Positions 1 to 10,920 of a DNA stretch of 64,000 nucleotides are shown piece after piece. Origin of the DNA: Tetrapyrgos nigripes (lineage: Eukaryota; Basidiomycota; Agaricomycetes; Agaricales; Campanellaceae); assembly GCA_013368315.1 (NCBI GenBank), contig JAACJM010000179.1:62001-126000 (forward strand), written 5' to 3'. Under the pieces are notes generated by a model. It had not been told where the DNA came from and searched no databases. It saw nothing but the letters and a program-made list of their open reading frames with translations. Numbering within the stretch: the stretch's first letter is position 1; every line of letters starts with the position of its first letter. The position numbers and the translations under genes are program-made.

Positions 1-557
1 AGAAATGTGGGCCCCCATATATGGTGGCAAGTACGAGCCCGAAAATCAGCAAATGGTGGCTATACTGTATTATTTTGAGCTTATGAACAGGGATAGGAGC
101 CAAACATGCCGAGATATTTGAAGACACACGGCGGTATTTGTAGGCAGAGGGTTTGTGACACATCATTAGGTGTGGTCAAAGTGTGGGGAAAAAATCCATT
201 GATCCTTGTTGGTTTTATTCGAAGCAAAGTTCAGCGAGGTCGTCCTAAATGACTTACAAGATGTAGTATTTCAAATTTAGTTCCTTTTCTGTCACATGTG
301 GCAAGATGGACCTCATCCGTGAACTGCCTTTTCTAGGTCACTTGTTCTTTCTTTTATTTCCGCTTTGGTCATATACTTAGTGTACTCATAGCCACAGTAA
401 CCTCAGCATTGTCTCTTCATATCGCTGAGATTAGTAAGTATTCATACTTATTCTTCTATTTAGTCTTACTTACGCAACATACAGCGAAGTCTTTTGTATT
501 AGACTCTGAAGAGAAAACCTCAAGTCCTACACAAGAAAGCTCATAAAGCAAATGATT
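1..557. other. gene-free stretch at left edge
   Basis: No convincing coding region on either strand. The sequence is AT-rich with many stops in all frames. I see no transposon ends or repeats until the degenerate repeat array starts near position 558. Confidence 0.5.
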
Positions 558-709
558 AACAAGGTCACAAGCCAGAGAGCCAGAGGGCCAGATGGTGGCT
601 GTGTGGACACAGAACGTACAAACAGAAAGCAAATAAAAATGGTCAATTAACGAGGCCACAAAAGCCCGGTGGCTGTGTGACAAACAGAAAGCAAACAAAA
701 AATGTTTGA

Positions 710-1018
710 TTACAGCAAATTGCATATCGATAGACCAGTTTTGTCAGAAAACTCTTTACGATTTTTGTTTGTAGTGGCGCTTAGACCAAACAAACATTTT
801 ACGGCAAGACTTCGGCACCTGTGTAATCTATTTAACTGACGTCCTCCCCGCTGGTTCCGAATTACTGAACCGGTTACAAGTACAAGTTTCTTGACCCGAT
901 TCACGGTCCTATGACTGACATGAAATGATCGGGCTATCTCACTAGACTTCGAATACGGCGTTGCTGCATATATGCGCTCCTTAACGCTGGGGTGAATGAA
1001 TCGTCGATTGCTGACCAT
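710..1018 (-). pseudogene. truncated Tc1-like transposase, N-terminal helix-turn-helix only
   Basis: A minus-strand ORF starts with ATG at 1018. Its first 65 or so residues read like the helix-turn-helix head of Tc1/mariner or IS630 transposases: a motif around SSEIARSFHVSHRTVNRVKK, followed by a Gly/Arg-rich GRP-box-like RNQRGGRQ. After that the frame runs straight into the left inverted repeat, so the DDE catalytic domain is absent. Such a peptide could bind transposon ends but could not cut DNA. The break at about 815 marks the deletion that made this short element. Confidence 0.7.
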
Positions 1019-1156
1019 GATGCGAGAAGGGAATGTAATGTTTGAGTATTTTTAGCTACAAACCCGCCTCATGTTGTTTGGTTCGAGCGCCACTACAAAC
1101 AAAAATCGTAAAGAGTTTTCTGACAAAACTGGTCTATCGATATGCAATTTGCTGTA
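711..1156. mobile_element. Tc1/mariner-type deletion derivative with long terminal inverted repeats
   Basis: The left end (711-about 796) and the right end (about 1072-1156) are inverted repeats of about 80 bp that match almost perfectly over the outer 70 bp. Both begin TACAGCAAATTGCATATCG when read inward. The outermost TA on each side is the expected Tc1/mariner target duplication, and the surrounding tandem repeat gives an empty-site sequence with one TA. The 446-bp element retains only the DNA-binding start of a transposase (minus strand), so it is non-autonomous. Confidence 0.85.
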
Positions 1157-1346
1157 ACGAGGCCAAAAGCCAGAGTGGAGGTGGCTGTGTGACGCGGAAC
1201 ATACAAACAGAAAGCAAACAAAAATGTTTAGAGGCAGATGGTGGCTGTGTGGACGTGGAATGTACAAAGTGAACCAAACAAAAATGTTCGATTAACACGG
1301 CCAAAAATCTGAGGTATAAGACTCCTCATTTCATTCGGACTCGTAA

Positions 1347-1668
1347 AATGCTGCTCCAGCTCCAAAGCACTCCTCGACTCCGGGAAAGGAATGGATCCTT
1401 GTGATGTTGAGCTGATACCTCAAGCTACTTCCATCTGCCCAGGATGCTTTATCATGGATGACCGAGCCTGCTGTACGCAGAGCTACTCACAATGCAGCTG
1501 GCACTGGGATGATTGAACTTAAGAGTTGGTTATGGGGAAGTCTTGCCCACTACTCTCCTGATCATGGAGGCTCTGACTTGCCGTTTGCCAAAGGTTTTGC
1601 TTTAGTACTTGGCTTTGATGGGCCAGTTGCAAGGTTTGATTTTTTTTACCAGTAGACAAACTTAGGGT
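1347..1668 (+). pseudogene. HET-family C-terminal relic with a 0.5-kb internal deletion
   Basis: This segment is nearly identical to parts of the HET gene at 4396-6603. Positions 1347-about 1530 match about 5519-5716 and then jump to about 6243-6370, so about 525 bp of the parent is missing. The shared peptides include EPAVRRAT, GMIEL and DLPFAKGFALVLGFDG. There is no N-terminal HET domain, and the match ends after the 'accagtagacaaactta' region. It is a decayed partial tandem duplicate of its neighbour, not a gene. Confidence 0.85.
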
Positions 1669-2147
1669 TGGGTGAAAAATGTTAGGCATATAGAGCTGTT
1701 GGATGTTGGAAAACTTGTTCTCCGAGGTGAGTACTGTGGGTATACTCAGGTTTTCTGAATCCTCATGCTCAAATGCAGCTCAAACCCGTCAATTCTGATC
1801 CTCGGTGTCTCAGTCTAGTTTTCCAGCCTCTATAATGCCAAAGCCCCCACTGCTCTCGGGTCTTCAGGTCTGGCGGCGCTAATAATTGAGATGTCATTGA
1901 TTCATTGCTGAGCACTGATGACTGAGTCACCTATCATATATCAAAGCCCATTCATACACGAGCTTGATTCTGCTACTGTACCACCCATGGATACTGTACT
2001 ATTCCAATCAATTCGTGAGTCACGTGTCACACCCGATTTTGGGCGACCCCACCAATAATTTTTTCTCGAATTCTCCGATTTTCCGAGATTTTTCGAAAAA
2101 ATTAAAAAGTCACGTGCATCGCGAATTGAACGAAATAGTACAGTACT
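1669..2147. other. gene-free spacer, probable promoter of the WD40 locus
   Basis: No coding potential seen. The last 130 bp contain several 'cacgtg'-like words (near 2025 and 2112) and an AT-rich stretch before the WD40 start codon. These may be promoter sequence, but nothing decisive is visible. Confidence 0.4.
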
Positions 2148-3507
2148 ATGTCTTCCATGACTGCGTTATCCTCTGAGCAGTTTTTCCGCAGCTGGAAATT
2201 CGAGTTGGACCACAATTTCACCAAAGACGGTCAACCTGCTGCCTTCTTTCCTGGTCATCCGAAGCAATGGGGAGATGAAAACGCTCAGCTTGATCTCCTG
2301 AAACTGGAGCAGTATCAGTCGCGAATCATTGCTTTGAATGAAGATGGCACACTCTTGGGAGTTGGAGTTGGCGGTGATGTGCTCATCTACGACATGGCTT
2401 CACTGTTGCTTCTTCGTACACTGCGGGGCATACGTCCTCGTTCCATGTCCTCTATCGTCTTTCAGCCTGGCCATGGGAGGGATGCCAAAGTACTTGTTGG
2501 AGCCAACTATATCCAAGGACAGCGCTCCAAAACGCTTCCTATTTTCAAATGCTGGGACCTAGCAGATGCAGGTCCATCTCAGGACGCCCTGGTAGAAGCC
2601 GCAAAGGCTTCAGCCTCCGTTGCTGTTAGGACAATGGTGGAAAAAGGCTCCTGGTCAGAAGGCGATGTCGATGAGTCGAAAGTCCAGCAACAAATTCTGG
2701 ACGCGATATTGTGGACACATCTGGAGCTGGAGTTGCAGAAGGGTCGAGCTTTTGAAGGAAGTATTCAGGGGAAGGTCTTCAGCTCTGATGGATCGTTCTT
2801 TCTCTTCTTCAAAGAACCGAACACCGTTGTTGCCATTGACACTGAGAGTCTCCAAGAGCGTTACTCCCTTGTTGGACATACCGACAGTGTCATGTGGGCA
2901 GAGCAGAGATGAGTCCCAGTGATAATATCATTGGCACCTCGTCTTGGGACCACACTGTGCGCCTGTGGGATGCCGCTACAGGTCAACAGATCCGAGTGCT
3001 GACTGGCACAACCAATCAGTCTTGGTCTGGCGCATTTTCACCTGATGGAAAGCTCATCTGTGCCGGTTGTGGAGACCGGCAAGTTCGTGTTTGGTCTGTT
3101 GAAAGTGGGGAATTGTTGCATACATTGGGAGGATATAAGCAATTCGCAGTCCCGCATTTAGCCCTGACAGGAAGTCACTTGCTGCTGGAGCTGCTAGCGG
3201 GACTTTGAGGGTGTTTGATCTCGAAACAGGGGAGAGTAGACAGAATTGGCAAGTAAAGCTGAGGCCCGTGGAAAGTAGCTTCATTGGAGTGGCCAATGCC
3301 CTTTACACTTCCCGAGGATTGCTGGTATTCAGGGCTGGCGATGGACTGGTGTTCACATATGATGAAAAGACTAACGAGAAGGGTCAATATGGACATGGGC
3401 CTGGAGTAACGGGAGATATAAGTGGAGGACACATTATCACTCCCGACGGCAAAACGCTAATTATTGGGGACTTTAGCGGATGTGTTCGGTTTTGGAGCTT
3501 GAACTAA
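2148..3507 (+). pseudogene. WD40-repeat protein gene interrupted by two frameshifts
   Basis: Three overlapping frames (2148-2912, 2894-3208, about 3150-3507) together encode one WD40 protein of about 450 residues. Repeat signatures include a GHTDSV start, GTSSWDHTVRLWDAATGQQI, DRQVRVWSVESGE, GTLRVFDLETGE and a final GCVRFWSLN. The first break is a direct duplication of 'cagag' at 2899-2903/2904-2908; without the extra 5 bp the frame reads on through AEMSPSD. The second is a 1-2 nt indel near 3150 ('gtcccgc'). No GT..AG intron of plausible length fits either place. WD40 propellers are scaffolds, and the specific role is unknown. It is called a pseudogene, but sequencing error cannot be excluded. 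Confidence 0.75.
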
Positions 3508-3653
3508 GTAGCTGTGTGGGGCCTTGTACATTCTTGGAAAGTTGGAACTATGTATGTATGTAGTACTGAGTATTGTATGTTTCAATGAATGTTACGGAAC
3601 TGGTCTTATCGTCTGAAATTAGCGGTTAAACGCAATCACCCAACATCTGAGTC

Positions 3654-4374
3654 GTTCGGTAGGAGAAACCAGTTTCTCTACCACGTTTCTCTTAGTTCCA
3701 GTGTAGGGCAGATTTTCGTAGAATACCATTGTAACTCCTCCATACTGCTTCAATGAGCTTCAATGCCGCCTCAATGCTCATTTTGCATCCTATTTCAACT
3801 TTTTGTGACCGACGACGGCTTACTAGTATTAGAGCCCTAGATTGTCACCACCAGCGTCATCACTCTTCTTTTTGTAACCCCTGCATACTGGGCCCGGGCT
3901 CCAGCTCTACCACGCCTCCGCTCCCACTGGGTCAAAGAACCCATTCGCGGACATCCAGATCGTATTCATTGTGAACTCGGGATGCGACTTCCTGTGTTTA
4001 ACGCGTTTGTATGGGGATTATGCCTGAACGGGATTTCGGATTGAAGCAGTGCGTGTACCATGCCGACAAGACGTGTCCTTGGCGGCTGGATCGTTCTGTC
4101 CGCCTTCATTATCCTTGGGAGCATCAGGCTGGGCAGTAGACAGTAGAAAGAGTGTTCTCTGCTGTCGTAGCCTTGGAGCTGCAGGTACGGTGATTTTGGG
4201 TGCCAGATGTTTTGGTAGATGTATCAGTGTCTTCGCTGGCCCAATTTGGCTCGTATTTTAAGCAGGGTACCGTCAGGCATCGATTAAAGATGTATACATG
4301 TAGTAGGCTGTCTTAGGGGCTTTTTGCAAGGATTCTGTGAAACGTGGGAAAGAAACTAGTTTCTTCTACCGAAC
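3654..4374. repeat. pair of palindromic 36-bp inverted repeats bracketing the HET promoter
   Basis: Positions 3654-3689 and 4339-4374 are inverted copies (about 32 of 36 positions match), both starting GTTCGGTAG and ending CACGTTTC when read inward. Each copy is itself a near palindrome around AGAAACYAGTTTCT. They could be the ends of a 721-bp non-autonomous element or two independent copies of a hairpin repeat. I see no target-site duplication. The interior contains no gene but holds a GGCYCAATTTGGCTC motif shared with another HET promoter. Confidence 0.6.
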
Positions 4375-4395
4375 CAGGTCTACCTGTCTCCACTC

Positions 4396-6603
4396 ATGCG
4401 TCTTCTTAACACGAAAACCGTACAGCTCAAGGAGTTCTACGCTGACATCCCAATCTATGCCATTCTCTCCCATACCTGGGAAGCTGAAGAGGTCAGCTTT
4501 CAGGATATCCAAAATCTCGAGGTTGCGAGGCAGAAGAAGGGGTATACGAAGGTCCAGAAAGCCTGTCAGCACGCACTCAAGTACAACTTTGAGTGGATCT
4601 GGATCGACTCATGCTGTATTAACAAGGACAGCAGCGCCGAGCTTTCTGAAGCTATCAACTCAATGTATCAGTACTACCAGAACGCGGAAGTCTGTTACGC
4701 ATACTTATCGGATGTGTCTGCTGGTGATGAGAGGGCTCCCCAGGACGTAGAGTCGGATTTCAGAAACAGTAGATGGTTTAGGAGAGGTTGGACACTGCAG
4801 GAGTTGTTGGCACCGTCTTTTGTGGTATTTTTGGACCAGAATTGGATGGAAGTCGGCACCAAATGGGGTCTGCGCAATGTCGTGTCCTCGATGACCTCCG
4901 TGCCGGTCGAAGTCCTTGTGGATGGTAGCAATATGCAGCGCGCGAGCATAGCTCAAAGGATGTCGTGGGCAGCATTTAGGCAGACAACGAGGACCGAAGA
5001 CCAAGCATATTGTCTGATGGGTATTTTTGGGGTCAACATACCACCCATATACGGCGAAGGCGGCGCAAAAGCCTTCATGCGACTTCAGCAAGAGATCATC
5101 AAGTACTCAGATGATCGCAGCATCTTTGCTTGGACCGCTTCTCCGGACGATGCTTATGGCCTCTATAGGAGAGGGCTCTTTGCGAGATCTCCTTTCGAGT
5201 TCGGAGCGTCTGGTGACGTTCTTGCCTCGGAGTCTGAAGCTGTCGGCGAAAAATCCACATACTCTTTCAATAACAATGGGTTGCACATCTACCTTCCTAT
5301 CAGGCCAGATCCAGACAATATTCGGGTTGATCCTGAAAATCGAAATGGCCTATTTCTTGCCCATCTTCTTTGCAAAACTCGACGAGGTGAAGAGCACGCT
5401 GCGATTTACCTCAGGAAAATGCCTGGACAGTGGAGATACACGCGCTATCGAGCAGATAGTGTTGCTTTGAGCCCTTCCCCACCTTCTTTGGAGGATATAC
5501 AGCTAATAGTTGTGGAGGAAAATGCTGCTCCAGCTCCAAAGCACTCCTCGAGTCCGGAGAAGGAATGGATGTCGATCTTCTACCTCAAGCTACTTCCATC
5601 TGCCCAGGATGCTTTATCGTGGGTGAGCGAGCCTGCTGTGCGCCGAGCTACCTTTGGTAGAGTTACTCACGATGAAGCCACTGGGATGATTGAACTTAGA
5701 GTCGGTTATGGGGACGCCATGGGGGTCAAGTTCAAAGTCAACGGCACCGGGGAAGAGTTTACATTCGTGGGCGGTGTTGGAGAGGAGGACGGTGTCATGT
5801 ACTCGAAACTTGGGCTAGGACATTACACTAGCCAAGAGACACTCGAGTCGGGCTTCTACTCTGATTTGAAGACCAATTACACTGCTATTCGCCATAGGGA
5901 TAGAGGGACGCTGGTCCTTCAGGGAGGTGGTTTGGTCTCGTCGGCTATTCAGATTACAAACAATCGACAGCAGAGGATCATTGAGATGTCCTTTGCCACA
6001 GACGGGAATGCCGCTCTTGTCGTTGACACGGATGACTCAGTAAGGTCTCAGAGCGAGGAATCAATTTTCACTGTACCTACCTCTGTGATCAACCGCAGCG
6101 GTTTTCAGATTGATGACCACTTATCGCTGGTCAGCGTATTCCCACCCGAGGACATGGATTTCTGCGATGAAGATGGGAAGATCTACCTTTCTGTATCCTC
6201 AAGCAGTCAACATCCATTCCGTATCCTGAGGTACACCTGGCCAAGTCTCCTCCGCTACTCTCCTTATTATAGGGGCTCCGACTTGCCGTTTGCCAAAGGC
6301 TTTGCTTTAGTACTTGGCTTCGATGGGCCGGATGCATGGTTTGATTTTCTACCAGCAGACAAACTTAGTTTGGAACCTGAGCTTACGAACAGTCTCTGGG
6401 AGTATTATTGTGATGAATATCACAAGCCGGATACTGGCTTGAGGAGATGGTCAATCCTTAGTTCAAGCCCCGATGGGAGCCGTTCGATGGAGTGCTTGAC
6501 AGTTCACGTTGAAAAGAGAAAGGAGTTGCAGCTTGGTACTTATCTAGTGGATTTCAATTGGCGGGTCATAACAGGAGAAGCAGCAGAGGAAGAGTACTAC
6601 TAG
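4396..6603 (+). CDS. HET domain protein, intact copy (735 aa)
   Basis: This is an intronless gene of the HET family (heterokaryon/vegetative incompatibility). In that family a HET domain linked to recognition modules triggers cell death when unlike nuclei meet. Residues about 20-150 carry the HET core: YAILSHTW, WIWIDSCCINK, then RGWTLQELLAP. Residues 200-245 (YCLMGIFGVN, PPIYGEGG, DDRSIFAW) match the segment usually annotated DUF8212. The remaining 480 residues are a variable, beta-rich-looking C-terminus ending in a VEKRKELQLGTYL motif shared by all paralogs here. There is no NACHT or WD40 module. The start MRLLNTK is conserved among the paralogs. It differs from the others in lacking the leader intron, because the region upstream is replaced by the inverted-repeat segment. 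The family call is firm; its partner is unknown. Confidence 0.9.
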   Translation: MRLLNTKTVQLKEFYADIPIYAILSHTWEAEEVSFQDIQNLEVARQKKGYTKVQKACQHALKYNFEWIWIDSCCINKDSSAELSEAINSMYQYYQNAEVCYAYLSDVSAGDERAPQDVESDFRNSRWFRRGWTLQELLAPSFVVFLDQNWMEVGTKWGLRNVVSSMTSVPVEVLVDGSNMQRASIAQRMSWAAFRQTTRTEDQAYCLMGIFGVNIPPIYGEGGAKAFMRLQQEIIKYSDDRSIFAWTASPDDAYGLYRRGLFARSPFEFGASGDVLASESEAVGEKSTYSFNNNGLHIYLPIRPDPDNIRVDPENRNGLFLAHLLCKTRRGEEHAAIYLRKMPGQWRYTRYRADSVALSPSPPSLEDIQLIVVEENAAPAPKHSSSPEKEWMSIFYLKLLPSAQDALSWVSEPAVRRATFGRVTHDEATGMIELRVGYGDAMGVKFKVNGTGEEFTFVGGVGEEDGVMYSKLGLGHYTSQETLESGFYSDLKTNYTAIRHRDRGTLVLQGGGLVSSAIQITNNRQQRIIEMSFATDGNAALVVDTDDSVRSQSEESIFTVPTSVINRSGFQIDDHLSLVSVFPPEDMDFCDEDGKIYLSVSSSSQHPFRILRYTWPSLLRYSPYYRGSDLPFAKGFALVLGFDGPDAWFDFLPADKLSLEPELTNSLWEYYCDEYHKPDTGLRRWSILSSSPDGSRSMECLTVHVEKRKELQLGTYLVDFNWRVITGEAAEEEYY

Positions 6604-6834
6604 TAGCAGTAATTGACTCGAGTTCAACGCAGTACAATCCGGTAATTAGCGGTGTTCATGACAAGCCAGGCCGAGATCCTCAGATATTTCAAAACTATGG
6701 TTAGGAACACTGGATTTAAAATATTTTTCTGCTGCGTAGCCGCCTTGAAGCTGTAAAAAAGTCTGGAGTCACCAAGATGGAGGAGAAAACCAAGCGACCG
6801 CGAGTCACGTGTCTATCTTCGCCTCGAACTGCCA

Positions 6835-8611
6835 ATGGCAACACCAATCCGAAAGAAACGCAACTTTAAGGCTCTCCAGCTGTCGACGCCGCCAGCACCG
6901 CCAGCTGAGCCAGAGCCAGAACGCCCTGCGGTGGTAGCACCGGCAGAGGTGCCAGTCGCTACCCGACAAGCCCCAACAGCGGGAGGCAAACGTCGACCAC
7001 CACCCATGACATTAAAAGCACCCAAGATTCCTACCAACACGAGCACTCCCGCCGTCGAGACAGACCAAAACCTCCTCACAGTCGTCCAATCCTCAAACAG
7101 CTCTGCTCCCAATACAGCTTCTCTCCCAAGCGCTAGGAGAAATACGTATCATACAACGTTGTCCAACACCCTTGCCAGTATGGAGATGGCTGCGGAGATC
7201 AAATTTGATTTGAAGAATGAAGATCTGAAGGATTTGCATGAGCTGGGGCAGGGGAATGGAGGGAGTGTGAAGAAGGTCGAGCATGTTCCTACTGGGACTT
7301 TGATGGCGAAAAAGGTTCGTTGAAATTGTCCCTTGTTATTTTTTGAGTACTGACGTCCCTGGTGCAGATCGTCCTCATAGACGCCAAGCCTTCTGTCCGC
7401 AAGCAAATCCTCCGTGAATTGCAAATCATGCACGAGTGTCACTGCAAATACATTATCTCGTTCTACGGTGCCTTCCTTGCTGATCCAAACATCTGTATAT
7501 GTATGGAATTTGCGGACAAGGGATCATTAGATGGGATATACAAGAAGATTGGAGCCATCGATATTGAAATAGTTGGAAAGGTTGCACTGGCAGTCTTGGA
7601 AGGTTTGACATATCTGTATGATGTCCACAGGATTATACATAGAGGTGCGTTAACTTAGGGAATACATGTAGCTTAAGCTGATTTTTCCAAAGATATCAAA
7701 CCCTCCAATATCCTCTGCAACTCGTCTGGGGAGATCAAGATCTGCGACTTTGGTGTATCGGGAGAACTCATCAACTCTATCGCCGATACCTTCGTCGGGA
7801 CATCGACGTATATGAGCGTATGTGCATTGCTGTACTCGTTTCTTTCTCACCTTTCTGACCTTTTTTTGTGCATATTTTTCCTGCTTTCTTACTTCGTGTT
7901 ATTCGACGACAGCCTGAGCGGATCCAAGGGGCCCAATACACCGTGAAATCTGATGTCTGGTCTCTTGGCATCTCCCTCATCGAACTCGCCCTCGGTCGCT
8001 TTCCATTTGCTGAATCCGCTGATTCTGATTCCGACCTATCAGACTTGGGCGACTACCCCGACTTCAACGAAACACTCAGCCCTGCGAGACCGGGCTCTTT
8101 ATCCTTAGCAGGCGGTCTAGCTTCCCTTAGTCTTTCTGACAACAGCTCCCCATCCTCCCGTTTACCGCCATCATCAAAGAGGTCAAGCAAACCCACCAGT
8201 GCCAAATCATCGTCTACTTCGAAGAAGGATAAACGAAAATCAAAAGGAGTCTCGTTACAAGGAGGAGGGATGACGATGTCTATTTTGGAGCTGTTACAGC
8301 ATATTGTGAATGAGCCTGCGCCGAGGTTGACGGAGAGTAATTATTGGGGAGCGAGGGATAGGGATATGGAGGAAGAGGGTCTTGAGGGCGTGTTCCCCTC
8401 GGAAGCAGAGTCGTTTGTGGATGCATGTTTGTTGAAGAATCCGGATGATAGGTTGACGCCAAAGTTGCTGTTGGTGAGTAAATTTACTTCTTATTTCCTA
8501 CCTTTTTGTCGTTGAGTCACTAATCAATTTCTCCAATAGAATCACCCATGGATCCAATTGGCTCAGCAATCAGAGGTAGACGTCGAAGGCTGGGCAAGGG
8601 AAATACCCTAG
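6835..8611 (+). CDS. MAP kinase kinase of the Ste7/Byr1 type (five exons, 504 aa)
   Basis: Exons 6835-7314, 7368-7644, 7693-7817, 7913-8473 and 8540-8611 join in frame, all with GT..AG introns of 48-95 bp. This dual-specificity kinase phosphorylates the MAPK of the fungal mating/filamentation cascade in the cytoplasm. The Pro-rich N-terminus (1-115) precedes a glycine loop ([10 protein letters not shown], about 134), a lysine in MAKKIV, HRDIKPSN (about 251), [15 protein letters not shown] (about 271), GTSTYMSPERIQG and SDVWSLG. The SIADT activation loop and SPERIQG are diagnostic of MAPKKs. A Ser/Pro/Lys-rich insert of about 80 residues lies between subdomains X and XI. The last exon is only 72 nt (NHPWIQ..). 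All catalytic residues are present. Fungal orthologs are Ste7, Byr1 and Fuz7. Confidence 0.93.
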
Positions 8612-9921
8612 GCCGTAGAAGCTGTGGAGTGAAAGGGAGTGGTTGTGACGGGACTGGGCAAAAACGGGAAGAATCAAAGAGAAGGGAAAAGAAAGATGTA
8701 ATGTCAAATGTAATGGGAAGTCAAGCAAGTTGCCTCTGGAAGGTTATGGTCATGGTCATTGGTTGTACGATACGCCCGTTCTTGCTCATTCCAGGCGATT
8801 GGAGGCGTGCAGTTTATCGTTTTGGGTGGATAGTGTTTAATGGCTGCTTGGGCTAGCGGCCGATTCGATAGCTATTGGCAGATGTGATGGATAGGATTTG
8901 TTCGTGTTGTTGGACTGTTGCACCGGTTGCGGTTGTGAATTCGTTCCTTGGTTCTTTTCTCGTAATTCGCTGCAGTTGTGTTTGGCCTTTGATTAGGCTT
9001 TAGCTGTGCTTGTATATACGTGTACATTTATACCCCTGGATGTAGAGAAGCAAGGTAAAAAAACTCGAAATACATGTCTGTGTACTGTTAATCAAATGTA
9101 GTCTCTCTAAGCGCTGACCCAGGATCCCGATGTAAATTAGAACAGTCTCAACTTGAAGTTAGGGTGGACGAACGCAGTGTATGCAGATCGCTATGGCATT
9201 CCAGACACTGGCATTGTGGTCAGCGCCTATTCAGATTCTCAGAAAACTATGCATGTACGTGACGGAAATCCTGCTCACCATCTGAAGTTCGGCCATGAAC
9301 CCAACCTCCACAACAACAAATATCTGCTCCTGGTATCATGAGCTTCCCGCAGCAGAACCTGATTTTCTTCCCAGCATTGACGTACTCCCTCAAGAGCATC
9401 CACCAATCCTCCCTAACAACCTTTGCCTGTGCAGTTTGTTTGCTGATGGCAAACTGCTTAAGCTTGAATGTACTTGCTCGAGAGTTACCTGTGCCAAATA
9501 TTGCAAAGATAACATAAGTGACTGTCGTAGAAGTAATAGTCGTCCCCGAACTCCTTTCTACCCATCTCCTGTCGTTGAGGTCGGCTGTCTTCGACGGACT
9601 GAAGAATGAGCGACACCAGTGGGTTAGAGCCACAGTCATCCAGACAGACTTGCTCCACGGTGAACCTGTCGTGCTTAGGAAGAGTGGGGTCGCCTTTGTA
9701 CTTGTCGTACTTGCACTGCAAATATGTTATGATCCTGGACACCAGCCTCTAGAGGATACTGGGAGAATGCATATGACGCGATAGCACGATTCTTCAGAAC
9801 GGTATCGTAGTATTACTCCCAAGCAAAAGTTCCGACAAGGGGTTCGACACGCCAGATCCCTGCTCCAGTCGGGTATTGTCCGCTTTGATGGTCTGGCAGG
9901 AAGGCTTGTGTCGAGACCAAT
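8612..9921. other. gene-free stretch downstream of the MAPKK
   Basis: This holds the MAPKK 3' region (AT-rich near 9010-9070) and then about 0.8 kb without a convincing gene. Minus-strand open frames at 9247-9742 contain several Cys residues and could belong to the degraded zinc-finger locus next door, but no consistent gene model emerges. Confidence 0.4.
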
Positions 9922-10203
9922 CTAAGCGTTGTCATTCTCTGGACTATTATAAAAAACGTTTGGAGACATTGTTAGGGCTTTCCAAAGGGCGGATGTCAAG
10001 GAGATGGAGATGAGACTCATGCAGTATTTCGTGTCTTTGCACGATGCGCACTGTAGCAATTTGCCATGACATCGACCAAAAGTAGAGCAACGGGCACAAT
10101 AACGGTGTGTGCGTGGTGGCTCGATACCTTCCAAGAAGAACTGTAGAGCCATACCTGAAGCAATCCACCGGAAGCTTTGACTAGCTTGACTGCAGGCGAG
10201 CAA
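9922..10203 (-). pseudogene. possible MYND-like zinc-finger fragment
   Basis: The minus-strand frame contains a cysteine pattern YCARC..C..LLQCASCKDTKYC: C-x2-C, about ten residues, then C-x2-C-x4-YC. This resembles the first half of a MYND zinc finger, a protein-interaction domain. The second half (CQ..W..H) is not found in frame, and I could not place a convincing splice site that restores it. It may be a relic or an exon of a poorly preserved gene spanning 9.2-10.2 kb on the minus strand. Low confidence. Confidence 0.3.
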
Positions 10204-10920
10204 GACTCAGTTGAAGGGCCAAGTGAATAAATATTCCCACATCATTATCGTCCCTTCTTCAAGTTTTGAAGTTTTTCTCCCATTATTGCGTTTGATAGAG
10301 GGTCGGTATATTTTACCTATCCTTTTCAACCTTTACAGTACTGATTTGTGCTTGCGTTCTACAGGGCTCATACTTCCTGGAGAGAAAGGCGACCACCATG
10401 ACCATCTTTTCCTCGTATGCAATTCAGACACTGCCCAGAGCTCGTTCAGGAGACAGTTCTTTGAAGATTAAAGGTTTCCATCCGAAGTGAACCAAAGATT
10501 GGGAGGATGACATGCATGCTGTTTAAGACTTGCAAGTGGGTTTTGCCTTGCAGCTCGTTCATTTTTACGGCTGGGAATATACTAACGTTCACTCGTTCGC
10601 CGCCTAGTTATAATTTCCTCATGAATTAGCCTCAACTTTCGTGGATGTTTGATAACAGTGCTCACTGAGATTGCATTGGGATTTGGGATAAAGTCGAAAG
10701 AAGGGCTGGAGACCAGACAGGTGAGTATATGCGCGTCATTTCATTATAGAGTCTTGCGGCTGACAGTACATACAAGGGAACTATCTCTTCAAAAGAGTTA
10801 ATGATAAGAGCTAGAGGCTGGGTATCAGCTGGATCAACACATCGATCTATCATGAAGGCTGTCGAGATGCGCATTCCAGCTGTCATTGCTGTGCTTTCTC
10901 TATTCTTCCACATCATCAGA
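10204..10920. other. gene-free stretch with a possible VPS28 splice-junction scrap
   Basis: No gene is seen. At 10696-10735 the string 'gaccagacaggtgagtatatgcgcg' resembles the exon 4/intron 4 junction of VPS28 ('gacgagacag|gtgcgtatatgcgcg' in the intact gene at 31815). It is in the same orientation relative to the following HET gene as in the intact locus. The match is short, so homology is only suggested. Confidence 0.4.

Larger units (their letters stand above)
558..1294. repeat. degenerate tandem repeat, four units of about 60-90 bp, split by a small transposon
   Basis: Four related units begin near 558, 649, 1157 and 1231. Each carries a 'ggtggctgtgtg' box followed by 'acaaacagaaagcaaacaaa' and an AT-rich tail ending 'ttgatt' or 'tcaatt'. 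Units 2 and 3 are separated exactly by the TIR element at 711-1156. The unit 1/unit 2 junction reads 'caattaacgagg', which shows what the unoccupied unit 2/unit 3 junction looked like. Function unknown. Confidence 0.75.

Noticed and set aside
2894..3208. Explaining the WD40 frame changes by introns
   Set aside because: Removing a GT..AG segment of realistic length would delete conserved propeller residues; a 5-bp duplication explains the first break exactly.
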